Shown one piece after another: positions 1-6,153 of a DNA stretch of 10,813 bases. The DNA is from an uncultured Campylobacter sp. (GTDB lineage: Bacteria > Campylobacterota > Campylobacteria > Campylobacterales > Campylobacteraceae), in assembly GCF_938045225.1 (NCBI RefSeq), contig NZ_CALINL010000187.1:1-10813 (forward strand), given 5' to 3'. The position numbers and the translations under genes were made by a program. Below the pieces are notes generated by a model that did not search any database, had not been told where the DNA came from, and worked only from the letters and a program-made list of their open reading frames with translations. Every line of letters begins with the position of its first letter. The stretch's first letter is position 1.

Positions 1-591
1 GTAGCCGTCATCTAGCGGAGCCGCGTACTGCGCCGCTTCGATGACGTATTCGCTGTTTGGAGTGATAAAGCTACCGCCGTGTTCGCTTTTCATGATAGGG
101 TTAACCACGATCTGAGTCGTCTCGAAATCGTGCAAATTTATCACGGCGATGCGAGGGTTGGCCTTGTCGTTGATGAAAAGATAATCGCCGACGTATTCGC
201 CGTTTTTCTCGGTTAGCGCAGGGTGGTGGGTGTCGCCCCACGTGATTTGTTTGCCTCTGATGGCGCCGCTTTTTAGGATGGCTTTAGACTCCTCGTCGTA
301 GCCGTATCCCTGCCAAGGCTCGGGCGTAAAGACGCCGATATACTTGTAAATTCTCATCGAAGGCACGCCGTAAACCATCACCTGTCCGCTTTGGCCTCCT
401 GAGGAAAATACGATGTAGTCGTCTTTTTTACCGCTTGGCTGATACGTTTTAGCGGCCGCTAGGATGTCTTTTTCCGTTAGCCCGCGCGCTTTCATGATAG
501 CTTGTAGATCGCTATCCGCCGCACACGCACTGCTAACGGCAAACGCCAGGCCCGCAGCCGCAACGATACCGCAACTAAGTAGTTTGTTCAT
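1..591 (-). CDS. nosZ: Nitrous oxide reductase NosZ, Sec-type, N-terminal part
   Basis: This is the first 197 codons of the periplasmic copper enzyme that reduces N2O to N2; the rest lies beyond the left edge. The start at 591 is preceded by a very strong ribosome binding site (AGGAAAGGAG), and the first residues form a signal peptide (MNKLLSCGIVAAAGLAFA, likely cut near residue 24). There is no twin-arginine motif, so export should be by Sec, as known for clade II NosZ of Epsilonproteobacteria. The segment ITWGDTHHPAL (His122, His123) and SEHGGSF (His171) match conserved histidines of the beta-propeller that bind the CuZ cluster. The CuA domain would be C-terminal and is not in the window. 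The gene lies 15 bp after the NapL-like gene and should share its anaerobic promoter. Identification is firm from the motifs. Confidence 0.95.
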   Translation of the reverse strand, partial: MNKLLSCGIVAAAGLAFAVSSACAADSDLQAIMKARGLTEKDILAAAKTYQPSGKKDDYIVFSSGGQSGQVMVYGVPSMRIYKYIGVFTPEPWQGYGYDEESKAILKSGAIRGKQITWGDTHHPALTEKNGEYVGDYLFINDKANPRIAVINLHDFETTQIVVNPIMKSEHGGSFITPNSEYVIEAAQYAAPLDDGY

Positions 592-606
592 TGAAAATCT
601 CCTTTC

Positions 607-1686
607 CTAAGATTTTTTCTTGTAAAATTGGATCTCGCCGTTTATGCTAACGGCTATGACGCTATCTTCGTCGTTAAAAATTTTTATCACGGCGTCGGAG
701 TTTTTGCCTATTTTTTCTATCTGTTTAAACTCAGCATCGCTTCGTAAAATTTCGCCGTTTCCAAGCCCGATATAAACTTTATCCTGTACGACTATCAGGC
801 TTTTAACGCGCGAATTTGAGATTTTGTAAATTTGAATTTCTGCGTCCGTCAAATTTGCGTTTGCTTTGCCGCTAGTCAAAATTAGATCCGCTTTGTTTTG
901 CGCGTTTTTGACGGCTGTCAAATTTGAGCTAGCGTTGTCTTTGTCGTTTGTTTTCGTCAAATTTGCTTCGGCGGTCAAATTTGCCGCGCTAGGCTGCTTG
1001 CTTGCTAACTTTTCGTTCGTCAAATTTCCATCTGCGTCAAATTTGAGGCTAGCTATCTCGCCGCTAGCAAGTCCGAAAATCACGCCCGAGTTTATCTCTG
1101 CCGCGCTCAAAGCTACGGATTTTAATCTGCCTAGGTTTTTTGCCTTCATGGTGCTTAAATTTACGGTAAAAACCGATCTATCCCAGCTAGTTATCAGCGC
1201 GGCGCCGTTTGAAATTTGACAGGTCGCGATACGGTATGCGCCGTTAAGACTCGCGCGCGTCAGCTTTTTTGACGCAATGTCGTATGAGATAAAGGCGTTT
1301 TTGCCGGCGACCGCGTAAATTTTGCCGTTTGCGACGTGAAGGTGCGTTATCTGCGCCTCAAGGTTTAAATTCGAAAGATTTATAATGCCGGCAAAAGAGC
1401 TAAAATCATCGTTAAATTTAGCTATCTCGCCGCTCGCAAATCCTGCATATAAATTTGCGCCGTCAAAATCCAGAGAGGTTATCTCGTCCGTTTTAACACC
1501 AAATTTGTTAATGGGTTTCAAGTCTTTTTGATTAAGTATTTTTAGCGAATTTTTGGCATCGTAGACGGCTAGTGTTTTGTTTTGCTCGCTATATGCGCAG
1601 CTTTTTACGTCGAGGCTAGCCGTAGCGCTAACGTCGCTTGCGAAGGAGAAAACAAATAGAGCGCATACGAGCGCTATAATTTTCAT
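607..1686 (-). CDS. Periplasmic WD40/beta-propeller-like protein (NapL-like), upstream of nosZ
   Basis: A 359-residue exported protein: residues 1-23 are a signal peptide (MKIIALVCALFVFSFASDVSATA). The body has repeated propeller-type blades with recurring patterns such as LYAGFASGEIAKF, IFGLASGEIASL, VYIGLGNGEILRS and IAVSINGEIQFY. It resembles NapL, the WD40-like accessory protein of epsilonproteobacterial nap clusters, whose function is not established. Here it is the first gene of the nosZ unit, which suggests a role in N2O respiration; that is inference. Residues about 219-284 interrupt the fold with an Ala/Asn/Lys/Asp-rich, probably disordered insert containing five Asn-Leu-Thr triplets, largely encoded by a repeated nonamer. 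Three sites fit the bacterial N-glycosylation sequon D/E-x-N-x-S/T (Asn36, Asn221, Asn242). The ribosome binding site is weak (GAAAGAC). It could instead be a quinoprotein-like propeller. Confidence 0.75.
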   Translation of the reverse strand: MKIIALVCALFVFSFASDVSATASLDVKSCAYSEQNKTLAVYDAKNSLKILNQKDLKPINKFGVKTDEITSLDFDGANLYAGFASGEIAKFNDDFSSFAGIINLSNLNLEAQITHLHVANGKIYAVAGKNAFISYDIASKKLTRASLNGAYRIATCQISNGAALITSWDRSVFTVNLSTMKAKNLGRLKSVALSAAEINSGVIFGLASGEIASLKFDADGNLTNEKLASKQPSAANLTAEANLTKTNDKDNASSNLTAVKNAQNKADLILTSGKANANLTDAEIQIYKISNSRVKSLIVVQDKVYIGLGNGEILRSDAEFKQIEKIGKNSDAVIKIFNDEDSVIAVSINGEIQFYKKKS

Positions 1687-1714
1687 AAATGTCTTTCAAA
1701 TTTAAATTTTCTAT

Positions 1715-1727
1715 TAATGAAACTATA
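1715..1727 (-). promoter_or_regulatory. Promoter -10 box and inferred start site of the NapL-like/nosZ unit
   Basis: On the minus strand TATAGT occupies 1727-1722 in the context TTGTATAGTTT. Its centre is exactly 32 bp from the centre of the FNR-type palindrome upstream, the spacing of a class II activator promoter (site at -41.5). The transcription start would then be about position 1715, giving a leader of about 29 nt. No standard -35 box is seen, which fits activator dependence. Confidence 0.6.
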
Positions 1728-1748
1728 CAACCGGAAGGCTTAAAGTGA

Positions 1749-1764
1749 ATTGATTTAAATCAAT
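1749..1764. promoter_or_regulatory. FNR/CRP-family operator (TTGATTTAAATCAA)
   Basis: A perfect 16-bp palindrome, ATTGATTTAAATCAAT, contains the canonical FNR core TTGAT-N4-ATCAA. It sits between the sco gene and the NapL-like/nosZ unit, centred at about -41.5 to the inferred start. Members of the CRP/FNR family control nos and nap genes in related organisms, so this is probably the binding site for anaerobic or N-oxide-dependent activation. Which regulator binds is not shown by the sequence. Confidence 0.75.
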
Positions 1765-1797
1765 ATCGGTAATAATTGAGTATAAAAAAATATCTTT

Positions 1798-1814
1798 GTG
1801 TTATAACGTAACAC
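1798..1814. promoter_or_regulatory. Second inverted repeat upstream of the nos promoter
   Basis: GTGTTA-TAACG-TAACAC is a perfect 6-bp inverted repeat with a 5-bp spacer, centred near -91 of the inferred nos start. It resembles an operator for a dimeric regulator but matches no consensus I can name with confidence. It lies only 29 bp beyond the sco stop codon, so it could also be part of that gene's 3' region. Confidence 0.3.
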
Positions 1815-1825
1815 CTAAATTTACG

Positions 1826-1848
1826 AAATAATAAAGCTGTTATTATTT
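1826..1848 (-). terminator. Weak A/T hairpin at the 3' end of sco
   Basis: Nine-base arms (1826-1834 and 1840-1848, AAATAATAA / TTATTATTT) with a 5-nt loop overlap the sco stop codon. The stem is A/T only and is not followed by a long T run on the minus strand, so it would be a poor intrinsic terminator. It is listed because nothing better ends the copper operon. Confidence 0.25.
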
Positions 1849-2373
1849 CAGATTTTCCAGCGTTTTCTTGATATTTTGCGCCGTTAGATTGGAGATCTCG
1901 GCGACGAATTTATCGTTCTTATCTAGTACGTATAGCGAGGAGCTATGAGCGACGGAGTACTCTATAGCGGATTTTTCGAGCAACACCTTTTGATACTTCA
2001 CGCCGTAGCTTTTTGCAACCTTAGGCAGATCGTCTAACACTATGCCGTAAGAATTCGGATAAAAATACTTCGCATACTCATCGACGTTTTTTGCTTCGTC
2101 GCGCTCCGGGTCGAGAGTGACGAAAATCACTACGATATCGTCTCTTTTAAGCTCGTTTAAGACGCCACTTAAGATACCTAAAGTTGCTGGGCAGACGTCC
2201 GGACACGAGGTGTAGCCAAAGTATATGATCTTATTTTTGCCCTCAAAGCTCTTTAGACTCACCGCGCCGTTTGCGCCTTGGCCGGTAAGAGCGTATTTGT
2301 TTGAGTAGAGTGCGAGATAGCCTACGCCTAGAACCGTTAAAATCAGTACAAGTATGATAAGAAGCTTTTTCAT
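1843..2373 (-). CDS. Sco/SenC-family copper chaperone, membrane anchored
   Basis: This is a thioredoxin-fold Sco1/SenC protein that helps build CuA or other copper centres, mainly of cytochrome oxidases. An N-terminal transmembrane anchor (MKKLLIILVLILTVLGVGYLALY) is followed by the metal/redox motif TSCPDVCP (CxxxC) and, late in the chain, the conserved His in SVAHSSSLYVLD. The length of 176 residues is normal. I chose ATG at 2373: it has AAAGGG as ribosome binding site, and the five-codon extension to a TTG at 2388 would begin inside that site. The gene is last of the copper operon, 28 bp after the YtkA-like gene. Its position just before the nos unit suggests it may also serve NosZ, although its regular client in Campylobacter is probably cbb3 oxidase assembly. 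Confidence 0.9.
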   Translation of the reverse strand: MKKLLIILVLILTVLGVGYLALYSNKYALTGQGANGAVSLKSFEGKNKIIYFGYTSCPDVCPATLGILSGVLNELKRDDIVVIFVTLDPERDEAKNVDEYAKYFYPNSYGIVLDDLPKVAKSYGVKYQKVLLEKSAIEYSVAHSSSLYVLDKNDKFVAEISNLTAQNIKKTLENLK

Positions 2374-2401
2374 TATCCGCCCTTTCAAGTGAAATTTGCG
2401 C

Positions 2402-2863
2402 CTATTGATGCAAGTCGAAGTCTATATAAAGTCCGCTTTTTTTACCGTTTTCTAGCACCTCGAAACGGTATCTCATGATGTTTATCAGGCACGCGCTTAG
2501 CACGATGTTTGATATGTAGGCGTTGTCGCGCTTTTCGACTTCGGCCTTTATGACACCCATGTCCATATTTACGCCGTGGATCTCAAGGCTTGGGTTTTTA
2601 AATCCTTCTAGTCCCTCTATGCGAACGATCGTCGGCTGCATCGTGTAAACGGGCTTTGGCGAGAGGCTAAATTTAACCGTCTTGCCGCGAAACTCCACGC
2701 CGCAGGAGTGCTCGGCGTTCATATCGCAAGGAAGCGGGTTTAAATTTGCCCCCACGTCCTCTGCGCTCAAAAAGTCCTCTTGCGCTTGCGGTTTAAAAAA
2801 CAAGTACGCCGAGGCACCTAAAACACCGACTAGAAGGACTAAAATTATGAGAAATTTTTTCAT
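2402..2863 (-). CDS. Small membrane-anchored YtkA/FixH-like protein, likely copper related
   Basis: The protein has 153 residues: a hydrophobic N-terminal anchor (1-23, FLIILVLLVGVLGASAYLFF) and then one periplasmic beta-rich domain. The domain carries potential soft-metal ligands: Cys46-x7-Cys54 with Met48 and His52 between them, an HGVNMDMG segment (His96, Met100, Met102), Cys125 and a terminal His152. The pattern around NMDMG and the final FEVLENGKKSGLYIDFDL resembles the YtkA/FixH fold, but the match is from memory. Its start overlaps the PCuAC stop (TAATG), so the two are translationally coupled. As I recall, C. jejuni has a hypothetical protein in the same place between PCuAC and Sco. 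A part in copper relay is inferred from neighbours and residues. Confidence 0.75.
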   Translation of the reverse strand: MKKFLIILVLLVGVLGASAYLFFKPQAQEDFLSAEDVGANLNPLPCDMNAEHSCGVEFRGKTVKFSLSPKPVYTMQPTIVRIEGLEGFKNPSLEIHGVNMDMGVIKAEVEKRDNAYISNIVLSACLINIMRYRFEVLENGKKSGLYIDFDLHQ

Positions 2864-3342
2864 TAATGCTTATGGTGTCCGCCGTGATCGTGTCCGTGTT
2901 CGCCGTCTTTTTTAGCTACGACCGACTTTGCGACGATGTCTTTTAGCTCGAGTTTTTGTCCGTTATCAAACTCTAGCGTGGCATCTAGTTTGTCGCCCTC
3001 TTTGATCGGGGCTTTTACGTTCATCAGCATTACGTGCAGACCGCCCGGTTTTAAATTTGCCTCGCCCATCGCAGGTACTTCGATGTTTTCTATTTGTATC
3101 ATTTTTTTCATGCCGTCTACGTCTTTATGCGTGTGTATCTCGCCTGTAGCGGCTGCGGGAGAGCTAGCGCCGACTAGTTTTACCGGTTTATCGGTGTTGT
3201 TTTTGATATCGAAAAATAGAGCCGTATTTTTGGCGCCAGGAGGCGTAGCTTTAGCGTAGATATCAACGATCTCGATATCTGCGGCATTTGCAAAGCCCAA
3301 AGAGGCGACTACTAGAGATAAAGCTAAAGATTTGCTTTTCAT
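2863..3342 (-). CDS. Periplasmic copper chaperone PCuAC
   Basis: This is a 159-residue exported PCuAC (DUF461) protein, which carries Cu(I) in the periplasm and hands it to Sco or directly to oxidase subunits. Residues 1-20 are a clean Sec signal peptide ending FANA|ADIE. The family motif H-x10-M-x21-H-x-M is intact: His70, Met81, His103, Met105. The C-terminus is a histidine-rich tail (GEHGHDHGGHHKH), a known variation that adds metal sites. The start is supported by AAAGGAT just upstream. It is the first gene of a three-gene copper operon, is coupled by TAATG to the next gene, and is divergent from the Pgp2-like gene. Confidence 0.93.
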   Translation of the reverse strand: MKSKSLALSLVVASLGFANAADIEIVDIYAKATPPGAKNTALFFDIKNNTDKPVKLVGASSPAAATGEIHTHKDVDGMKKMIQIENIEVPAMGEANLKPGGLHVMLMNVKAPIKEGDKLDATLEFDNGQKLELKDIVAKSVVAKKDGEHGHDHGGHHKH

Positions 3343-3379
3343 TATTTTATATCCTTTTATGTAGAATTTGATATTCGCT

Positions 3380-3385
3380 ATTGTA
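3380..3385 (-). promoter_or_regulatory. Candidate -10 box for the PCuAC operon
   Basis: On the minus strand TACAAT appears in TTTTGTGTTACAATAG about 40 bp upstream of the PCuAC start, inside the A/T-rich divergent spacer. No copper-regulator operator is recognised. Confidence 0.4.
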
Positions 3386-3428
3386 ACACAAAATAAAAGC
3401 TTTTTAAAATTTTTAAGAGAAAATGTAA

Positions 3429-3434
3429 TATAAT
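3429..3434 (+). promoter_or_regulatory. -10 box TATAAT of the pgp2-alr operon
   Basis: A consensus TATAAT lies 41 bp before the TTG start in the context TGTAATATAATTCTGG, preceded by A/T-rich sequence and no clear -35, as typical for sigma-70 promoters in Campylobacter. The start site would be near 3441. Confidence 0.6.
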
Positions 3435-3474
3435 TCTGGCCTTTATTACGAAATTACGCAACGTTAGGAAAATT

Positions 3475-4410
3475 TTGAAAAAACTACTCGGCTTACTTTT
3501 TTTTTCTGCTTTTTTTTCTCAAATTTTAGTCGCCGAGGCTTTAGCGGACGCAAATTTGACAGGCGCTAAATACTGGCTAAAAAAGCTAGGCGCAGCCGAC
3601 GTCAGATACGGCTACTACGAGGCTAAGACCAAAATCATCGTCGTAAATAAAGCGCAAAAAACCCTGCAAAGCTTCGAGTACTCAGGCGGCGCGCTGGAGG
3701 AAATCTTTTCTCAAAGCGTGATAACGGGTAAAAGCGGGGATAAATTTAAAGAAGGCGACCTAAAAACTCCGGTCGGAGTTTACGACGTCACGGACAAATT
3801 TACGCCGCCGGATCCATTTTACGGGCCGCTTGCGATGTCGCTATCGTATCCGAACGCCCACGATAAGGCCGCACAAAAAACGGGCGGAGGCATCTGGATA
3901 CACGGACTGCCGATGAAAGGCAAACGCGAGGACGAAGTAAAAACACGCGGCTGCGTGGCGTTTAACAACGATGCGCTGGTGAAATTCGGCCGACTGATCG
4001 GCAGCGAGGGCGTCGTGATAATCAGCGAAAGCCAGAAGGTAGACGCCAGCAAAGACGACGTCGCGCGCGTACTGGCACATCTGCACGAGTGGCTGCAGGC
4101 GTGGCGAGATAACGAAACTAAAATTTACCTCGGCTTTTACGCGGACGAATTTGTAAAAATAGACGGCAAAAACACGCTAACGAGGGCTAAATTTGCCGAA
4201 AATAAAAAGAGAATTTTCGCGCTAAACGAAAAAAAGAGCATAAAAGCTTCAAATTTTAGCGTGACGCCGTATCCAAATACCAAAGGGCAAAATCTTTTTA
4301 GAGTGGTTTTTGACGAGGATTACGCAGCGCCGAGCCACGAATTTAAGGGGCAAAAAGAGCTCTACGTGCGACTAGATAAAGATAAATTTAAAATCTTAAC
4401 GGAGAAGTAA
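3475..4410 (+). CDS. pgp2: Peptidoglycan L,D-carboxypeptidase/L,D-transpeptidase (YkuD), Pgp2/Csd6-like
   Basis: This 311-residue exported enzyme acts on peptidoglycan stem peptides. The signal peptide covers residues 1-24; the YkuD catalytic domain spans about 50-185 with His143 (WIHGLP) and the nucleophile Cys160 in TRGCVAFNN. A C-terminal region of about 110 residues looks like the NTF2-like domain of H. pylori Csd6 and C. jejuni Pgp2. Those proteins trim tetrapeptides to tripeptides and set helical cell shape, so that activity is the best guess over cross-linking. The start is TTG, preceded by TAGGA at good spacing; no ATG precedes the signal peptide in frame. The gene leads an operon with an unknown 80-residue protein and alr. 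It has one glycosylation-type sequon, D25-A-N-L-T29, close to the mature N-terminus. Confidence 0.88.
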   Translation: MKKLLGLLFFSAFFSQILVAEALADANLTGAKYWLKKLGAADVRYGYYEAKTKIIVVNKAQKTLQSFEYSGGALEEIFSQSVITGKSGDKFKEGDLKTPVGVYDVTDKFTPPDPFYGPLAMSLSYPNAHDKAAQKTGGGIWIHGLPMKGKREDEVKTRGCVAFNNDALVKFGRLIGSEGVVIISESQKVDASKDDVARVLAHLHEWLQAWRDNETKIYLGFYADEFVKIDGKNTLTRAKFAENKKRIFALNEKKSIKASNFSVTPYPNTKGQNLFRVVFDEDYAAPSHEFKGQKELYVRLDKDKFKILTEK

Positions 4411-4653
4411 ATGCAAGAAAAAAAAGAAATAGTAAAGGCTCAAATCGAGGAAATTTTAAAGGCGAGGGGCGAGTTTTTCGCCGAGCTAGACCGCCAGGTA
4501 CCAAAGGTTGCGGGCACGGACGTGTTTGACTTTGCGGCGGTTAAAGAGGCTGATCTAAAGGCGCTTTACGCTAAATTTTACTCTTACGATTATAGTATTA
4601 GGAAGCTGCTTCCTAACGTTTACGAGGCGTTTGGCGTAAATTTCAATGTCTGA
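4411..4653 (+). CDS. Small conserved-looking protein of unknown function between pgp2 and alr
   Basis: I do not recognise a family. The product has 80 residues, no signal peptide and no membrane segment. It looks mostly helical: residues 1-30 are charged (MQEKKEIVKAQIEEILKARG), and the second half contains YAKFYSYDYSIRKLLPNVYEAFG. The ATG directly follows the pgp2 stop (TAAATG) with GGAGAAG as ribosome binding site, and the 3' end overlaps the alr start by 8 bp. This tight packing and normal codon use argue for a real gene. A cytoplasmic role linked to D-alanine or wall metabolism would be a guess from context only. Confidence 0.7.
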   Translation: MQEKKEIVKAQIEEILKARGEFFAELDRQVPKVAGTDVFDFAAVKEADLKALYAKFYSYDYSIRKLLPNVYEAFGVNFNV

Positions 4654-5647
4654 ACTCGTTTTAAACAGATCCGCTTACATCCATAATCTAACTAAAATTT
4701 GCGCCAAAGCCGGCGACAAAGATCGCGTGATTTTGGTGCTAAAAGACAATGCCTACGGGCACGGAGCGGCGCTCGTGGGGCGTGAGGCGGCAAGCTACGG
4801 TATCAAATTTTGCGCGGTCAAAAACGAGGCCGAGGCGCGCGAGTTGGAGCCCTTTTTCGAGCACATCCTCATCCTTTCGCACATCCCTACGGGCGGCGAG
4901 AGCGAGAGATTTATCTACGCGGTAAACGACATTTCGCTGATTGCTAAATTTAAAAAAGGCGCGCGCGTACATATCGCCGTCGATACGCTCATGCACCGAA
5001 ACGGCGTGGCGGTGAGCGAAGTGCGTGCGACGTGCGAGGCGGCTTTGGCGCACGGACTGCAAATTTGCGGCGCATTTACGCACTTTAGAAGCGCTGAAGA
5101 GCTTAGTAGCGATTATTTTGTACAGAGGCAAAATTTCGCCGCGGCAAAAGCCTTAGTGCGCGAAATTTGCGGCGAGGGTTTGGTCTTTCACTCGCACAAC
5201 TCCGCTGCGACCGAGCGCTTCGGCGAGCTAGCGGACGAGTGCGTGCGTGTGGGTATCGCAGCCTACGGATACGCGCAGTTTGACGAGAGTTTGGAGCTAA
5301 AACGCGTGGCGTCGCTCTGGGCGCATAAAGTTAGCGGTAGAGTACTAAAAAAAGGGCAATGCGCGGGCTACGGCGCTAAATTTTGCGCGAGCAAAGATAT
5401 GCAAATCGCCGTTTATGACCTAGGCTACGGCGACGGATTGCTACGCTACGGGGGCGAGGGCGAGCTAAAGACTGCCGGCGGACAGCGGTTGCTCGGTAAA
5501 ATGTCGATGGATAGCTTTTGCTGCGAAGATGCGGGCGATAAAATTTGCGTATTTGACGACGCTAGCGTTTGGGCGGATTTTTTCGGCACGATCAGTTATG
5601 ATGTTTTGACTAAGCTCTCGCCTAGCATCTCTAGGCGGTTTGAGTAA
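4646..5647 (+). CDS. alr: Alanine racemase
   Basis: This PLP enzyme converts L-alanine to D-alanine for peptidoglycan. The cofactor lysine is Lys33 in LVLKDNAYGHG. Further family signatures are DTLMHRNG (Arg118), FHSHNSAATER (about 181-191), CAGYGAKF with the opposing catalytic Tyr242, LGYGDGLLR and KMSMDSF. The chain has 333 residues, slightly shorter than many Alr proteins (about 360), and ends soon after ISRRFE, so the C-terminal tail is short; no frameshift is visible. The start overlaps the preceding small gene by 8 bp and lacks a strong ribosome binding site, suggesting translational coupling. Co-transcription with a peptidoglycan-trimming enzyme fits its role. Confidence 0.93.
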   Translation: MSELVLNRSAYIHNLTKICAKAGDKDRVILVLKDNAYGHGAALVGREAASYGIKFCAVKNEAEARELEPFFEHILILSHIPTGGESERFIYAVNDISLIAKFKKGARVHIAVDTLMHRNGVAVSEVRATCEAALAHGLQICGAFTHFRSAEELSSDYFVQRQNFAAAKALVREICGEGLVFHSHNSAATERFGELADECVRVGIAAYGYAQFDESLELKRVASLWAHKVSGRVLKKGQCAGYGAKFCASKDMQIAVYDLGYGDGLLRYGGEGELKTAGGQRLLGKMSMDSFCCEDAGDKICVFDDASVWADFFGTISYDVLTKLSPSISRRFE

Positions 5648-5754
5648 AACTTCTCGTAAGTGCGCTTGAGCGCGCAGGTAGCAAACTCTGCGCGCAGAAC
5701 TAGCGGCAAAAGCTAGCTTTCCAAATTTATGAGCTTAGTCTGATATCTTCAAAA

Positions 5755-5786
5755 GCGTAAATTTGCCGTCTGATTCAAATTTACGC
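5755..5786. repeat. Inverted repeat with perfect 11-bp arms
   Basis: GCGTAAATTTG (5755-5765) and its exact complement CAAATTTACGC (5776-5786) flank a 10-nt loop. As RNA it would form a strong stem; on the plus strand it is followed by GAATTTTGCC, only a short T run. It may end or stabilise the alr transcript 110 bp after the stop. Confidence 0.55.
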
Positions 5787-5968
5787 CGAATTTTGCCTAA
5801 TATCGGCTCGCGGTTTTGTAAATTTAAGACATCGTTTGGCGGTCAAAAAATTTATCGCTTTTTCTTGGACGGATCGTGCTAATTTTGCCTAAGCGTCAGG
5901 TTTGTTAAATTTTGATTACTGTTTTGTAGCCTGCCATATCAGCGGGCAAAGCATTTTATGTCTTAAGG

Positions 5969-6009
5969 CGCTACCGTATTTGCTTTTATGCCTCTACGGT
6001 GGCGTTTTT
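5969..6009 (+). terminator. Candidate rho-independent terminator
   Basis: Arms CGCTACCGT (5969-5977) and ACGGTGGCG (5996-6004) pair over 9 bp with one G-T wobble. An 18-nt loop separates them, and TTTTTA follows. It is oriented for plus-strand transcription but lies about 320 bp past alr; the loop is long, so confidence is limited. Confidence 0.4.
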
Positions 6010-6153
6010 AATTTGGATTTGCGATAAAATCGGACGAGATTCTATGCGGCTAAATTTTCGTAGCGGCGTCAAATTTACGCTGGGTTGGCGCGAGCCGCAT
6101 TTTGCAAAAACCGAAGCGAAGCATTTGGCTAAGCAGGCAAAAATTATTTAAAT

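Larger units (their letters stand above)
5648..6153. other. Spacer between convergent alr and the epimerase gene, no confident gene
   Basis: About 500 bp separate two convergent genes in an otherwise packed window. It holds an 11-bp-arm inverted repeat (5755-5786), a terminator-like hairpin (5969-6009), small palindromes near alr (TCTGCGCGCAGA at 5687-5698; CTAGC/GCTAG at 5700-5716) and a 74-codon open stretch without a good start (5930-6151). It may be decayed sequence. Confidence 0.6.

Noticed and set aside
866..1219. Plus-strand open frame opposite the beta-propeller gene
   Set aside because: Antisense to a gene with a signal peptide and blade repeats; its repeated Val-Lys-Phe triplets are just the complement of the nonamer repeats.
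2374..2388. Five-codon N-terminal extension of the Sco gene to a TTG start
   Set aside because: The TTG lies in the sequence that serves as ribosome binding site for the ATG at 2373, and the signal anchor begins at that ATG.
4739..5131. Long open frame on the minus strand opposite alr (130 codons)
   Set aside because: It lies wholly within alr, whose motifs are intact; the frame is a by-product of G+C-rich codons and has no recognisable domain.
5687..5716. Palindrome TCTGCGCGCAGA and hairpin CTAGC/GCTAG just after alr as a terminator
   Set aside because: The stems are short and only three T residues follow, so termination there is not convincing.
5735..5842. Minus-strand open stretch ending REPILGKIRRKFESDGKFTL and a few more residues
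   Set aside because: Only about 35 codons, bounded by stops, with no start codon and overlapping the 11-bp inverted repeat. It may be a remnant but cannot be supported as a gene.
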